A stretch of 64,000 nt of DNA from Gammaproteobacteria bacterium (GTDB taxonomy: Bacteria; Pseudomonadota; Gammaproteobacteria; Ga0077536). A program made the position numbers and the translations under genes. The first letter of the stretch is position 1; each line of letters opens with the position of its first letter. This document shows, piece after piece, positions 55,790-63,264 of the stretch. The DNA lies in NCBI GenBank assembly GCA_021773835.1, contig JAJFJQ010000061.1:1-64000 (forward strand), given 5' to 3'. The notes under the pieces were generated by a model. The model had not been told where the DNA came from. It did not search any database and worked only from the letters and a program-made list of their open reading frames with translations.

Positions 55790-56247
55790 ATTGATTTACC
55801 GAGTTTCCAGGCGACAATAATTGCGTCGGCAATTTGCTCGTTCCAGTACTTTTGGGTTCGTCCCACACGCTGCTCGGCTCGCTCCTTAACGGTTGCCCGA
55901 GTAGCCCCAAGTTGGCTGTACAATTTTGAGTGGACGGCCTTATTCACCTCTTTTGCAGCAAGCATTACTGCAGCATCCAAGTACGTTGCAAGTCGCGTCG
56001 ATTTCGTTTCGGTTCTTGAAAATTCGCTAGTCTTCAAGCCCACGCATGCAACGTCGGCATTTTGTCTAAGGATCCGGTCCACTTCCGCCTTTTGCCAATA
56101 CAGAACATCTTCTGGTTTCGCGATCCCTGCAGGTACCTTAACCAAGCTCTCGGTCTCATCGTTTAGCAACGCAACGTCATTGTTCGAAAACTCCACTAGC
56201 GCGAATCTCAGTTGACCAGGAGCAGTTCGTATTCCAAGGATTTTCAT
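55786..56247 (-). CDS. RNase-H/RuvC-fold protein, DUF3010-like
   Basis: This 153-residue protein has an N-terminal strand MKILGIRTAPGQLRFALVE, which resembles the first strand of RuvC-like nucleases, and a C-terminal IADAIIVAWKLG helix with Asp. The first acidic residue of RuvC (G-I-D) is R here, so it may be an inactive sensor. Middle part: ACVGLKTSEFSRTETKS. It is coupled to the kinase gene. Assigned to DUF3010 by overall resemblance only. Confidence 0.55.
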   Translation of the reverse strand: MKILGIRTAPGQLRFALVEFSNNDVALLNDETESLVKVPAGIAKPEDVLYWQKAEVDRILRQNADVACVGLKTSEFSRTETKSTRLATYLDAAVMLAAKEVNKAVHSKLYSQLGATRATVKERAEQRVGRTQKYWNEQIADAIIVAWKLGKSI

Positions 56248-56715
56248 GTGGCCGCGCTCGTTGCCCTGTATTCTAATGGCTATTAGAAGACCTAACCGCC
56301 GATTTAGTTTTCAGCCAATATGTTGGTCTAATTTCGTCTTTCATAGATATCAGCATGATGAGTCTCAATAGTACTGCGTGTTTTACTAAAATCAAAAGCA
56401 GTGCCTTTGGCGGTAATAAGGTTTCTATAAGTGGGCGATGGAAAGGCTTGTTCGGCGACCATCTGTTTTACGAAATCGTGGCGACCGGATCTTGTGGGCA
56501 CTTCTGACCTATTCGCCGACTACATATGAACTACCGATATCGTGAAGCTTACTGCCTGAGACAATCGCAATTTTAATCCGCGAGTTCCGCCATGAACGGC
56601 CGCTCTATATTAACGAATCTTTGCGTGTCTACTGCCAGTAAAGTTTATGTTAAATATAGCTGCCAAGTAGTTCGCCTTAAATGTCACCTCGAACAGCGAT
56701 CGCCCGAAGCAGCAG
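56248..56715. other. No gene seen
   Basis: This 468-base gap lies between the ImmA-like gene and the kinase pair, both on the minus strand. No frame above 60 codons has a family signature. A promoter for the kinase pair should be here. Confidence 0.4.
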
Positions 56716-57594
56716 TCATCTTTTAAATCGCGGCGTCAAGGATTCTTCAAGGTCTGCTTCTTCTTGCAGCTCTTCTGCATCGGGCAAATGGTCTACGGTC
56801 AAGACGGTGAGCGTTTTGCCATAATCCCCAAGTCCCATCGCTTCCTCATAAACGTCACCCTCCAGCGTATCGCCGAACCAGTTCTGCATGACCGATTCCT
56901 TTCCGACGCGCTCATTACTCTTTACCTTGGACGCATAGCCGTTGAGTTTTAGGGTTGCACTGTCCGGTGGCAACAGCGCGCCCTTCGAGATCCATTCAAT
57001 CGCATCATGTTCGCGTAGCGCATCGGACATGAAGCAATAATCAACTCGATCTCCCTGGCTAACGACTATAGCTATCGCGTTGGCAGTCCGCTGGGTTAAC
57101 CGGATTGCCGTCGCGGTCATTGATGTTTCGCACTGCTCCGAGAGTGCAGCGACCGCATCAAGCCCGTCACCTGTGCCACCAAGCGCTTTATCGAAAAGGT
57201 CGGAGGGCATTAAGAGATTTGCTGAAAAATGATCAGCTTCGAACTCGTATAGATCTTTCGTCCCGAAACCACCCGCATAGGACGCGTGCACGCCGTCCAC
57301 CAAGACTGCTTCCGGATGTCCTGGAAGTCGAAAGTGGCCGATCTCGTGACCAATACTGAAATTCTGAAAACCTACACTATCGATCGACGTGGAATAGAGG
57401 ATGCCGAATATGTTATTGCTTCGTAATAGCATGCCCGAGACGCCGGGCTGCGCTTGTTGCGGCAAAGGCTTGGTTTCTATATCGAGCTCTTTCGCGATTT
57501 GTAGCGGCATCACGGGTAATGCGTTGATACCTAGCTCCGTCAGAAGCACGTTCGCCTCGCGAGCCGCAATTTCCTGCCGAACCGTCCTGCTCAT
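56716..57594 (-). CDS. ImmA/IrrE-type metalloprotease
   Basis: This 292-residue protein has the zinc motif in SIGHEIGHFRLPGHPEA, followed by EFEADHFSANLLMPSDLF, the third ligand region of ImmA/IrrE proteases. In other elements these proteases cleave their paired XRE repressor to switch on genes after damage or phage signals. It starts at the last base of the XRE stop codon (TAATG). Confidence 0.9.
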   Translation of the reverse strand: MSRTVRQEIAAREANVLLTELGINALPVMPLQIAKELDIETKPLPQQAQPGVSGMLLRSNNIFGILYSTSIDSVGFQNFSIGHEIGHFRLPGHPEAVLVDGVHASYAGGFGTKDLYEFEADHFSANLLMPSDLFDKALGGTGDGLDAVAALSEQCETSMTATAIRLTQRTANAIAIVVSQGDRVDYCFMSDALREHDAIEWISKGALLPPDSATLKLNGYASKVKSNERVGKESVMQNWFGDTLEGDVYEEAMGLGDYGKTLTVLTVDHLPDAEELQEEADLEESLTPRFKR

Positions 57595-57935
57595 TAGGAA
57601 TCTTGCTCTCGCGTAGCGCGCCGGGCCAGATAGGCCATCATCTCCCGGGCCGTTTCTCGGTCTCGATCGCTGAGCTTTTCGTAGTCGCGATAAAGCTGAT
57701 CGCCAGCGGTGAGTGTCACAACATGGGAGTCAGCACGACCCATCAAATAATCGACTGTCGTTTCTAAGGCATCGGCAAGGCTGCGAAGGTTGTCGAAGGA
57801 TGGTTTACGCCCACCTGTCTCGAAATGCGAAATTGCAGTGGGTTGTAGCTTCGCTTTATTGGCTAATCCCTCCTGACTCAGATCAAGCGCTTTGCGCCGT
57901 TCATACAGTCGTTTTGAAAAAATGTTCTCTGGCAC
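57594..57935 (-). CDS. XRE-family repressor paired with ImmA
   Basis: This 113-residue protein has a helix-turn-helix over residues 8-62 (RLYERRKALDLSQEGLANKA, LQPTAISHFETGGRKPSFDN) and a charged C-terminal tail. It is divergent from the ubiquitin-like operon, so it likely represses its own gene and possibly that operon. The start is ATG 57935. Confidence 0.9.
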   Translation of the reverse strand: MPENIFSKRLYERRKALDLSQEGLANKAKLQPTAISHFETGGRKPSFDNLRSLADALETTVDYLMGRADSHVVTLTAGDQLYRDYEKLSDRDRETAREMMAYLARRATREQDS

Positions 57936-57948
57936 GGTTGACTCCTAG

Positions 57949-58036
57949 TTGACGAACTCGTATATTTATTATTGACGGATATAGGTAGTTCACTAGGCGT
58001 CTTTATTTTTGCATTGCGCCTAGACGTTTACGTCAA
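57949..58036. promoter_or_regulatory. Candidate operator region between XRE/immA and the Ubl operon
   Basis: TTGACG occurs at 57949-57954 and 57972-57977, and inverted (CGTCAA) at 58031-58036. A dyad CTAGGCG-N17-CGCCTAG spans 57993-58023, and GACGT-TT-ACGTC spans 58023-58034. These are the kind of repeats a XRE repressor could use to control both divergent transcripts. No binding data. Confidence 0.45.
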
Positions 58037-58082
58037 TATTAGCATGACGACAATATTTTTAAAAAGGAAATTGGTGACGACT

Positions 58083-58388
58083 ATGGGAAACGAAATTAGA
58101 TCTGCAGAACGGGACGGCGCGTGCCATGAAGACCGCCCGAATCAAGAGAAAACGGTGACGATCATCGTCAACGGGCGTGAAGAGCAAGTACCCAAGAACG
58201 ACCCGTTGAACTTTAATGAACTGATAAGGATTGCTTACAACAATCCACCCTCTGGTGAATTTATCTGCTGGACTATCACGTACCGCAAAGGCCACGGGAA
58301 TAAGCCAGAAGGTACACAAATCGAGGGTGAAACGGTTAAGCCCAAAGAAGGTATGATCTTTAATGTCACCTACACTGATAAATCATAG
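58083..58388 (+). CDS. Ubiquitin-like modifier (multiubiquitin-domain family)
   Basis: This 101-residue protein (from ATG 58083; GTG 58074 and ATG 58044 are alternatives, the frame opening at 57972) has a beta-grasp domain with KTVTIIVNGREEQVPKNDPL, FNELIRIAYNNPPSGE and EGMIFNVTYTDKS. This is the signature of the prokaryotic multiubiquitin family, but with only one repeat. It ends in T-D-K-S and has no terminal glycine pair. Its stop lies inside the start of the E1-like gene, so the two are coupled. It is probably the protein that is attached to targets or acts as a scaffold. Confidence 0.85.
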   Translation: MGNEIRSAERDGACHEDRPNQEKTVTIIVNGREEQVPKNDPLNFNELIRIAYNNPPSGEFICWTITYRKGHGNKPEGTQIEGETVKPKEGMIFNVTYTDKS

Positions 58389-59538
58389 TGCCGATCTCAA
58401 ATACCTCCAGGACGATGGCTACGAACTTGAAATCCTTGGAGGCTATCTGGTCCTTCACAACATCCCGTACGTCGACTCAGTACGCAAGATTCGGCGCGGC
58501 AAGCTGATCTCGACTCTCGATCTTTCCGGTGACCGGACAACGAAGCCAACAACGCATATCGCCCTCTTCGCTGGTGAGCACCCTTGCGATAAAAATGGCA
58601 ACAAGCTCCGACACCTGGAACACGCCACAAATGAGAACACGATTGCCGACGGGGTGACGGTAAATCGTTCGTTTTCCTGTAAACCTCCCGGTGGTTATAA
58701 GGACTACCACGATAAAATGACGACCTATGTCGCGATGATTTCCAATCACGCCGAGCAGATCGATCGAGGCGTGACGGCTCGAACGTTTCAGGTGATCGAG
58801 AGCGACGACGATGATTCGCCCTTTTACTATATCGATAATGCGACAAGCCGAGCCGGGATTAACGTTCACGCGCAGAAGCTTGCCCTCACGAAAGTCGCGA
58901 TCCTCGGGCTCGGCGGTACTGGCTCGTATGTTCTTGATCATGTTAGTAAGACATTGGTGCGTGAGATTCACGTTTTCGACGGCGATCGATTTGGCCAGCA
59001 TAATGCGTTTCGGTCCCCCTGCCCGCCGACGATCGAACAGCTTCGCGAGCGCCCGTATAAGGTTGAGTACTTTCGGGACCGCTACTCGGTAATGCATCGC
59101 GGCATCTTCACCCACCCGATTTATCTTGATGAAACAAACGCTCAAGAGCTCAGCGGCTTTGATTTCGCTTTTCTATGTATGGATGACAGACCCGGAAAGG
59201 AGACTGTCATTCGTAAGCTAGAAGAATTTATCGTTCCGTTTATCGATACGGGCATGGGTATCGAAGATTGCACCGACGGGCTGCGAGGTGTCCTGCGCGT
59301 GACGACCAGTACGCCGGATCATCGCGATCACGTCTGGAAGAAACATCGCATTCCGGTCACAGACAGCGGCGTCAAGAACATCTACGCCTCGAACATCCAG
59401 ATTTCCGAACTTAACTCACTTAATGCCAGTTTTGCCGTCATTCGGTGGAAGAAATACCTTGGCTTTTTTGCTGATCTCGAAGACGAGCATTTCACTACTT
59501 ACACGCTCGACGGAAACGCCGTGACGAACGAAGATTAG
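58363..59538 (+). CDS. E1-like ThiF-family enzyme with N-terminal DUF6791-like domain
   Basis: This 391-residue protein has an N-terminal about 165-residue domain with DGYELEILGGYLVLHNIPYV, LFAGEHPCDKNGNKL and KDYHDKMTTYVAMISNHAEQ. An adenylating (ThiF/E1) Rossmann domain follows, with ILGLGGTGSYVLDHVSKT and the DGDRFGQHNAFRSP motif. Residues FLCMDDRPGK and ASNIQISELNSLNASFAVI complete it. It would adenylate the Ubl C-terminus. The cysteine in E-H-P-C of the first domain could be a transfer site like that of an E2 enzyme; this is inference. ATG 58363 overlaps the Ubl gene. Confidence 0.88.
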   Translation: MSPTLINHSADLKYLQDDGYELEILGGYLVLHNIPYVDSVRKIRRGKLISTLDLSGDRTTKPTTHIALFAGEHPCDKNGNKLRHLEHATNENTIADGVTVNRSFSCKPPGGYKDYHDKMTTYVAMISNHAEQIDRGVTARTFQVIESDDDDSPFYYIDNATSRAGINVHAQKLALTKVAILGLGGTGSYVLDHVSKTLVREIHVFDGDRFGQHNAFRSPCPPTIEQLRERPYKVEYFRDRYSVMHRGIFTHPIYLDETNAQELSGFDFAFLCMDDRPGKETVIRKLEEFIVPFIDTGMGIEDCTDGLRGVLRVTTSTPDHRDHVWKKHRIPVTDSGVKNIYASNIQISELNSLNASFAVIRWKKYLGFFADLEDEHFTTYTLDGNAVTNED

Positions 59539-59540
59539 AA

Positions 59541-59954
59541 ATGAAAAGAACCGCGGGTATGCGATACAGACTCGTTCATACGATCCCGCGCGGGATTGAC
59601 GAGGGCGTCCTTTATGTCTCGCGGGAATACGCTACCGCCGTTCACAAATGCTGCTGCGGTTGCGGGCACGAAGTCGTGACACCGTTGGGTCCATCCGACT
59701 GGACGATCAGGATCGACCGCGGCGCCGTCTCTGTTTATCCGTCGGTCGGCAACTGGAGTCTTGCGTGTCGGTCACATTACTGGATTACGCGCGGACGTAT
59801 TCGATGGGCCGAACGATGGTCGGATGCGGAAATTCGCCATGCGCGGGAACGTGACCGTATGGCTAAGCAGCGAATGTACCGTGAGGCTGACCGACAACAA
59901 CAATCGACGCGCGGCTTCTGGTCATCGCTGTGGCGTTGGCTTACCCGCAAGTGA
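59541..59954 (+). CDS. DUF6527 protein of the Ubl operon
   Basis: This 137-residue protein has a cysteine-rich motif KCCCGCGHEVVTPLG, then SVYPSVGNWSLACRSHYWIT and GRIRWAERW, which define DUF6527. Four cysteines and a His could form a zinc site. The C-terminal tail (FWSSLWRWLTRK) is amphipathic. It begins 2 bases after the E1-like gene. Its role is unknown; it could be a ligase or target-recognition factor. Confidence 0.85.
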   Translation: MKRTAGMRYRLVHTIPRGIDEGVLYVSREYATAVHKCCCGCGHEVVTPLGPSDWTIRIDRGAVSVYPSVGNWSLACRSHYWITRGRIRWAERWSDAEIRHARERDRMAKQRMYREADRQQQSTRGFWSSLWRWLTRK

Positions 59955-60490
59955 TCAAGGTTCATACCATATCGATAGCGATCAGAAAGGAACTACGAAC
60001 TGACCAATTTAGCCGGCGATCCCTTAGTTGTCCTCGTCAATGCGTACTGTTACCCGAAAACTATTGCCGACCCTTCTATCATTTCTCCCGCTCGGCCAAG
60101 CCTTGCACCGCTTAATTCAAGCGCATGAAGCATCCTTCCCGGTATTCATGTGTTAGTTTTCGGGATAAGGCTCCGCATGTTGCTCATCGATTCTGGTTAA
60201 TCACTCAACGGTCCGTAGCGACTCGCAGTCATTCATCAACTTATATTCCTAGCAACATATTTTATCGTGAATAAATTTTCGCCCTTACAGTTTGCTTGGG
60301 ACGCATCTCACCCGGTCGCCTGGGTTCCGTGGGCGGCAGCTTACGACCGGAGAGCAGCCAGATCCATTCGCGCAAACGCGCCGAGTTGCAAAACCTCCAA
60401 ACCGACCAAGGATAAGAATCTCCCCGATCGGTGAAAATGCTACAAATTACGACACACCGGCGGTTTCACGGTAGTCCCCGAACTTCGCGT
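59955..60490. other. No gene seen
   Basis: This 536-base gap lies between the convergent ends of the Ubl operon and the DUF6573 gene. Only short frames; no clear terminator hairpin with T-run was found for the Ubl operon. Confidence 0.4.
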
Positions 60491-60919
60491 TTAGTTTTGG
60501 TGAGGTAACAGCATCGTAATGACGGGTTCGCCGGCATCACCAGGCCCAACTATCAGCTTGAGCGTCATCAGTTCCGACTCTACCGACGTCCCATCTCGAG
60601 GAACGCGGTACATTTGAAATGACAATTCGCTGCTTTGTCGCTTGCAAGTCCTAATCGCGTGAGACGCCATGTAAACGACATCCCATAAACGACCCGATTG
60701 ATCTTGATAAACCTGCCTTTCGCTGTCCGCGTCGGTCCAGGCCACACAATCGGCCCAAGCTTCAGCGGTAATAGCGACAGGCCAAAGAATGCCGGCTTCC
60801 TTTGCAACATCACCGGGGTCGATGAGTACACCATCCGCAATCGCTTGCGCCCGGGTATAAGTCGATATGACATCGCCGAAGAAATATTCAGCGGACTGTG
60901 GGTTTGAGGGTTTAGACAT
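60491..60919 (-). CDS. DUF6573 family protein
   Basis: This 142-residue protein contains YFFGDVISTYTRAQAIADGV, AGILWPVAITAEAWADCVAW, LWDVVYMASHAIR and PGDAGEPVITMLLP, together the signature of DUF6573. It is common beside radC in ICEs and plasmids and its function is unknown. AAGGAG precedes ATG 60919. Its leader holds the hairpin at 60969-60991. Confidence 0.85.
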   Translation of the reverse strand: MSKPSNPQSAEYFFGDVISTYTRAQAIADGVLIDPGDVAKEAGILWPVAITAEAWADCVAWTDADSERQVYQDQSGRLWDVVYMASHAIRTCKRQSSELSFQMYRVPRDGTSVESELMTLKLIVGPGDAGEPVITMLLPHQN

Positions 60920-60968
60920 CGTTATGCTCCTTCATTTAAGACTGTCCAGGTTTCACCTCCTTCCCGGC

Positions 60969-60991
60969 CCGGGAAAGAATAAACTTCCCGG
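60969..60991 (-). promoter_or_regulatory. Hairpin in the leader of the DUF6573 gene
   Basis: CCGGGAA (minus strand 60991-60985) pairs with TTCCCGG (60975-60969) over a 9-base loop. There is no following T-run, so it is not a simple terminator for radC. It is the counterpart in position of the nested hairpin before radC and could be part of a regulatory leader. Confidence 0.45.
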
Positions 60992-61014
60992 ACTGGGTTG
61001 GATAAAAGGTTCAG

Positions 61015-61506
61015 CTAGATCAGGCCGCGATCGGCAAAAGACACGCTTTCACCGGCCGAGACCACCACGTGATCCAGCACACGTACATCGATCAGCGCCA
61101 AGGCGTCTTTGAGTCGCTTCGTGAGCATCTCATCTGCACTACTCGGCTCCGCGACGCCCGACGGATGGTTGTGGAAAAAAATCATTGCCGCTGCATTGGA
61201 TTCCAAGGCTTCTTGCACGACGATACGCGGGTAGACTGCCGCGCCGTCGATCGTGCCTTGAAACAATTCGCGTTGTGCAATGACTCGATGTCGCGTGTCT
61301 AATAACAAGCACCCAAATACCTCGTGCCGATAATCGGCGAGACGAAGGCTCAGGTATTGTCGCGTTGCCATCGCGTCGCTTAACGGACTGCCAACGCGGT
61401 GTTTCACTGACAACAGTTTCATTGCTAGTCCACGCAACGATTGCTTCTCCACCTCCGTCAACTCACCGACTTTCAGATCGGCGAACCGATCGCTTGATTG
61501 CTTCAT
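61015..61506 (-). CDS. radC: RadC-family JAB-domain protein
   Basis: This 163-residue protein has the JAB metal-binding motif HNHPSGVAEPSSADEML, with the upstream glutamate in VVQEALESN and the terminal DHVVVSAGESVSFADRGL. RadC-like genes are frequent in ICEs; despite the name, a role in DNA repair is not established. The ATG at 61506 is used because AGGAG lies 7 bases before it; the frame opens at 61521. Confidence 0.92.
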   Translation of the reverse strand: MKQSSDRFADLKVGELTEVEKQSLRGLAMKLLSVKHRVGSPLSDAMATRQYLSLRLADYRHEVFGCLLLDTRHRVIAQRELFQGTIDGAAVYPRIVVQEALESNAAAMIFFHNHPSGVAEPSSADEMLTKRLKDALALIDVRVLDHVVVSAGESVSFADRGLI

Positions 61507-61510
61507 GTTT

Positions 61511-61535
61511 GATCTCCTCAATAAACCAGGAGATC
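61511..61535 (-). promoter_or_regulatory. Hairpin masking the radC ribosome-binding site
   Basis: On the minus strand GATCTCCT (61535-61528) pairs perfectly with AGGAGATC (61518-61511) across a 9-base loop. The second arm contains the AGGAG ribosome site of radC, 7 bases before its ATG. While the hairpin is closed translation should be poor, so a protein, an RNA or a ligand could control radC here. Confidence 0.7.
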
Positions 61536-61536
61536 G

Positions 61537-61566
61537 AACCCGTCGGGGAAGGATCCCCGTTGGGTT
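61537..61566 (-). promoter_or_regulatory. Nested hairpin in the radC leader
   Basis: AACCC (61566-61562) pairs with GGGTT (61541-61537), enclosing CGGGGA/TCCCCG (61559-61554 with 61549-61544). It stands immediately upstream of the site-masking hairpin and downstream of the terminator at 61567-61599. Confidence 0.6.
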
Positions 61567-61599
61567 AAAAAGATGACCGGGTAAACGTGTTACCCGGTC
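61567..61599 (-). terminator. Rho-independent terminator after the DUF3577 gene
   Basis: GACCGGGTAA (61599-61590) pairs with TTACCCGGTC (61584-61575) on the minus strand and is followed by ATCTTTTT. It ends the DUF3577 transcript and could also act as an attenuator for radC. Confidence 0.82.
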
Positions 61600-61609
61600 G
61601 AGCTTAGTC

Positions 61610-62011
61610 TTACGCCGCAGCTTCTTGCCGCTTGTAGAACGATTGTCCGTCTACCTTGGCCCACGTCACCCGTAGGAGACGGGACTTCAGACTGACGCCC
61701 GTCTCACCAGCACGGTCACCCTTTTTGTAGGTGAACGATTCGGTCGTCAGGTCGCTCAGCGTGAAACCGAACAGGACTTTCAAGTCCGATTCGACGGCGG
61801 GTTTCAACCGACGCACAATTTCCTGTGCCTCCTTACCCGAGACGACACACTCGAAGTGCGTGTATTCGGCCTTATCCACGCTGCCTCGAAGGGCGGCGAT
61901 ATTGACACTTAAGAAAGGCGAACCTTCCGTTGGTGCAACTTCGCGGATCCGATTGAGATAACCGATCCCGTTGATATGAAGATCGAAGTACTTCGTTTGT
62001 TGAGATGACAT
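61610..62011 (-). CDS. DUF3577/STY4534-family ICE replication protein
   Basis: This 133-residue protein contains KYFDLHINGIGYLNRIREV, FLSVNIAALRGSVDKAEYTH and LKSRLLRVTWAKVDGQSFY, the hallmark of the STY4534 family associated with ICE replication and single-strand binding. ATG 62011 follows AAGGAG by 7 bases; the frame opens further upstream at 62212. Confidence 0.87.
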   Translation of the reverse strand: MSSQQTKYFDLHINGIGYLNRIREVAPTEGSPFLSVNIAALRGSVDKAEYTHFECVVSGKEAQEIVRRLKPAVESDLKVLFGFTLSDLTTESFTYKKGDRAGETGVSLKSRLLRVTWAKVDGQSFYKRQEAAA

Positions 62012-62111
62012 AGCGCTTTCTCCTTGAACATGACTAACATTGAGACAAGCACCTCCCTGGGGGAAGACTTGCCCACCAGGGTGATAAGAATGAAAAAGAT
62101 ATGGTTTTCTT

Positions 62112-62215
62112 GAAGATGGACCGACGACAACGGGGTTGCCGTTGTGCACCTGTTGCACGATCCGAAGGTGCCTCGAGTGCCACTGAGCCGCAGTGGCCAC
62201 GGATAAATTCAATTG
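62112..62215 (-). ncRNA. Structured leader element, copy B
   Basis: On the minus strand: GCCACT/AGTGGC (62197-62179), GCACC/GGTGC (62171-62146) enclosing TTCGGATC, ACAACGG/CCGTTGT (62145-62127), then CCATCTTC. It corresponds stem by stem to copy A at 52925-53019, but with changed bases in the second and third stems. It lies in the gap between the parM-like stop and the DUF3577 gene. Confidence 0.6.
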
Positions 62216-62226
62216 CGTCGTAAGCG

Positions 62227-63252
62227 TTAAGCAACATCGGACGCGTCACATACATAGCGGAGATACTTCAGCATGCCGCGCGCGTTGGCGAACGCCGGAT
62301 GTGGTGCGACCGACTGGTGCGGGTACCAGTTCGAAATCTCGTCGCACAAGGCGACGGTCCCACCACCAACGAAGACCACCCGATCGAGCTCGACACCTAA
62401 ACCCAGCTGGCGCCGGGTTTCTACATAGATCCGTTCAACGACCTCGCGTTTCGCTGCTCCGACGAATTCTGTGACGTCATGATCCGCGCCTTGCAAGCGA
62501 ACGATGCCTCGTTGTAGCGCCTGGTCGATCAATCGTTCGCCGATGGCATCGAGACCAAACCGTAGTTGGATCGCATCCGACACGAGTCGTTTGACGGTCA
62601 ACATCCCACATTGAAGAGAGCCGGACGACGCATGAACGACGCCTTGATCCTTAACGACCACGTAGTCCGTGGTCCGTCCGCCGATATCAACAACCGCGAC
62701 CGGCACCGACAACCGATCGGCGTCGACGGAAACACCATCAGCATTTTCAACGATCACATCGTCGTACCACGCCGCGAGTGCTTCAGGGATCACGTCGTGA
62801 AACGCGATCGCCGCAGGGTTCACGGCAGATAGCGACCGTGTCGGTATTTTTAGCGTTTCCTGCTTCTTCGCGATAACATCACTTCGGACCTCGCCGTTGT
62901 TCAAATAGAAACTACTGACAGGAAGCCCTGAGACCGCATGCACGGAACGACCGGCAAGTCCCGCCTCCTGTAAGGCGTGTTGAACAATCGCTCGGTTCAG
63001 ACCCGACCACGGATAATCGTCGAAATGGGTTGAGGCACCGTCAACATCGCCAACTGCGTAGATTTTGTCGTCCGTCTCGTACTCGAAGACGCGTTGCTTT
63101 GTATCGTTGATCCACGTCATGCCGGCTTGGCCGATCCGGGCGCGTGATGGCACCGCGACTAGTCGGCCATCAGGTAGCGCGATTTTCGTACAGGCGTAAC
63201 CATCGTCGAGACCGATCGCAACGGGGATGATTGAGTCAGCGTCCGTGTTCAT
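62227..63252 (-). CDS. ParM/StbA-type actin-like segregation protein
   Basis: This 341-residue protein has the actin-fold phosphate loops: VAIGLDDGYACTKIAL at the N-terminus, VAVVDIGGRTTDYVVVKD in the middle and RVVFVGGGTVALCDEI near the end. Such proteins form filaments that move plasmid or excised ICE copies apart. ATG 63252 follows AAGGA. The upstream gene may encode its adaptor. Confidence 0.9.
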   Translation of the reverse strand: MNTDADSIIPVAIGLDDGYACTKIALPDGRLVAVPSRARIGQAGMTWINDTKQRVFEYETDDKIYAVGDVDGASTHFDDYPWSGLNRAIVQHALQEAGLAGRSVHAVSGLPVSSFYLNNGEVRSDVIAKKQETLKIPTRSLSAVNPAAIAFHDVIPEALAAWYDDVIVENADGVSVDADRLSVPVAVVDIGGRTTDYVVVKDQGVVHASSGSLQCGMLTVKRLVSDAIQLRFGLDAIGERLIDQALQRGIVRLQGADHDVTEFVGAAKREVVERIYVETRRQLGLGVELDRVVFVGGGTVALCDEISNWYPHQSVAPHPAFANARGMLKYLRYVCDASDVA

Positions 63253-63264
63253 ATCAAGGATCCT

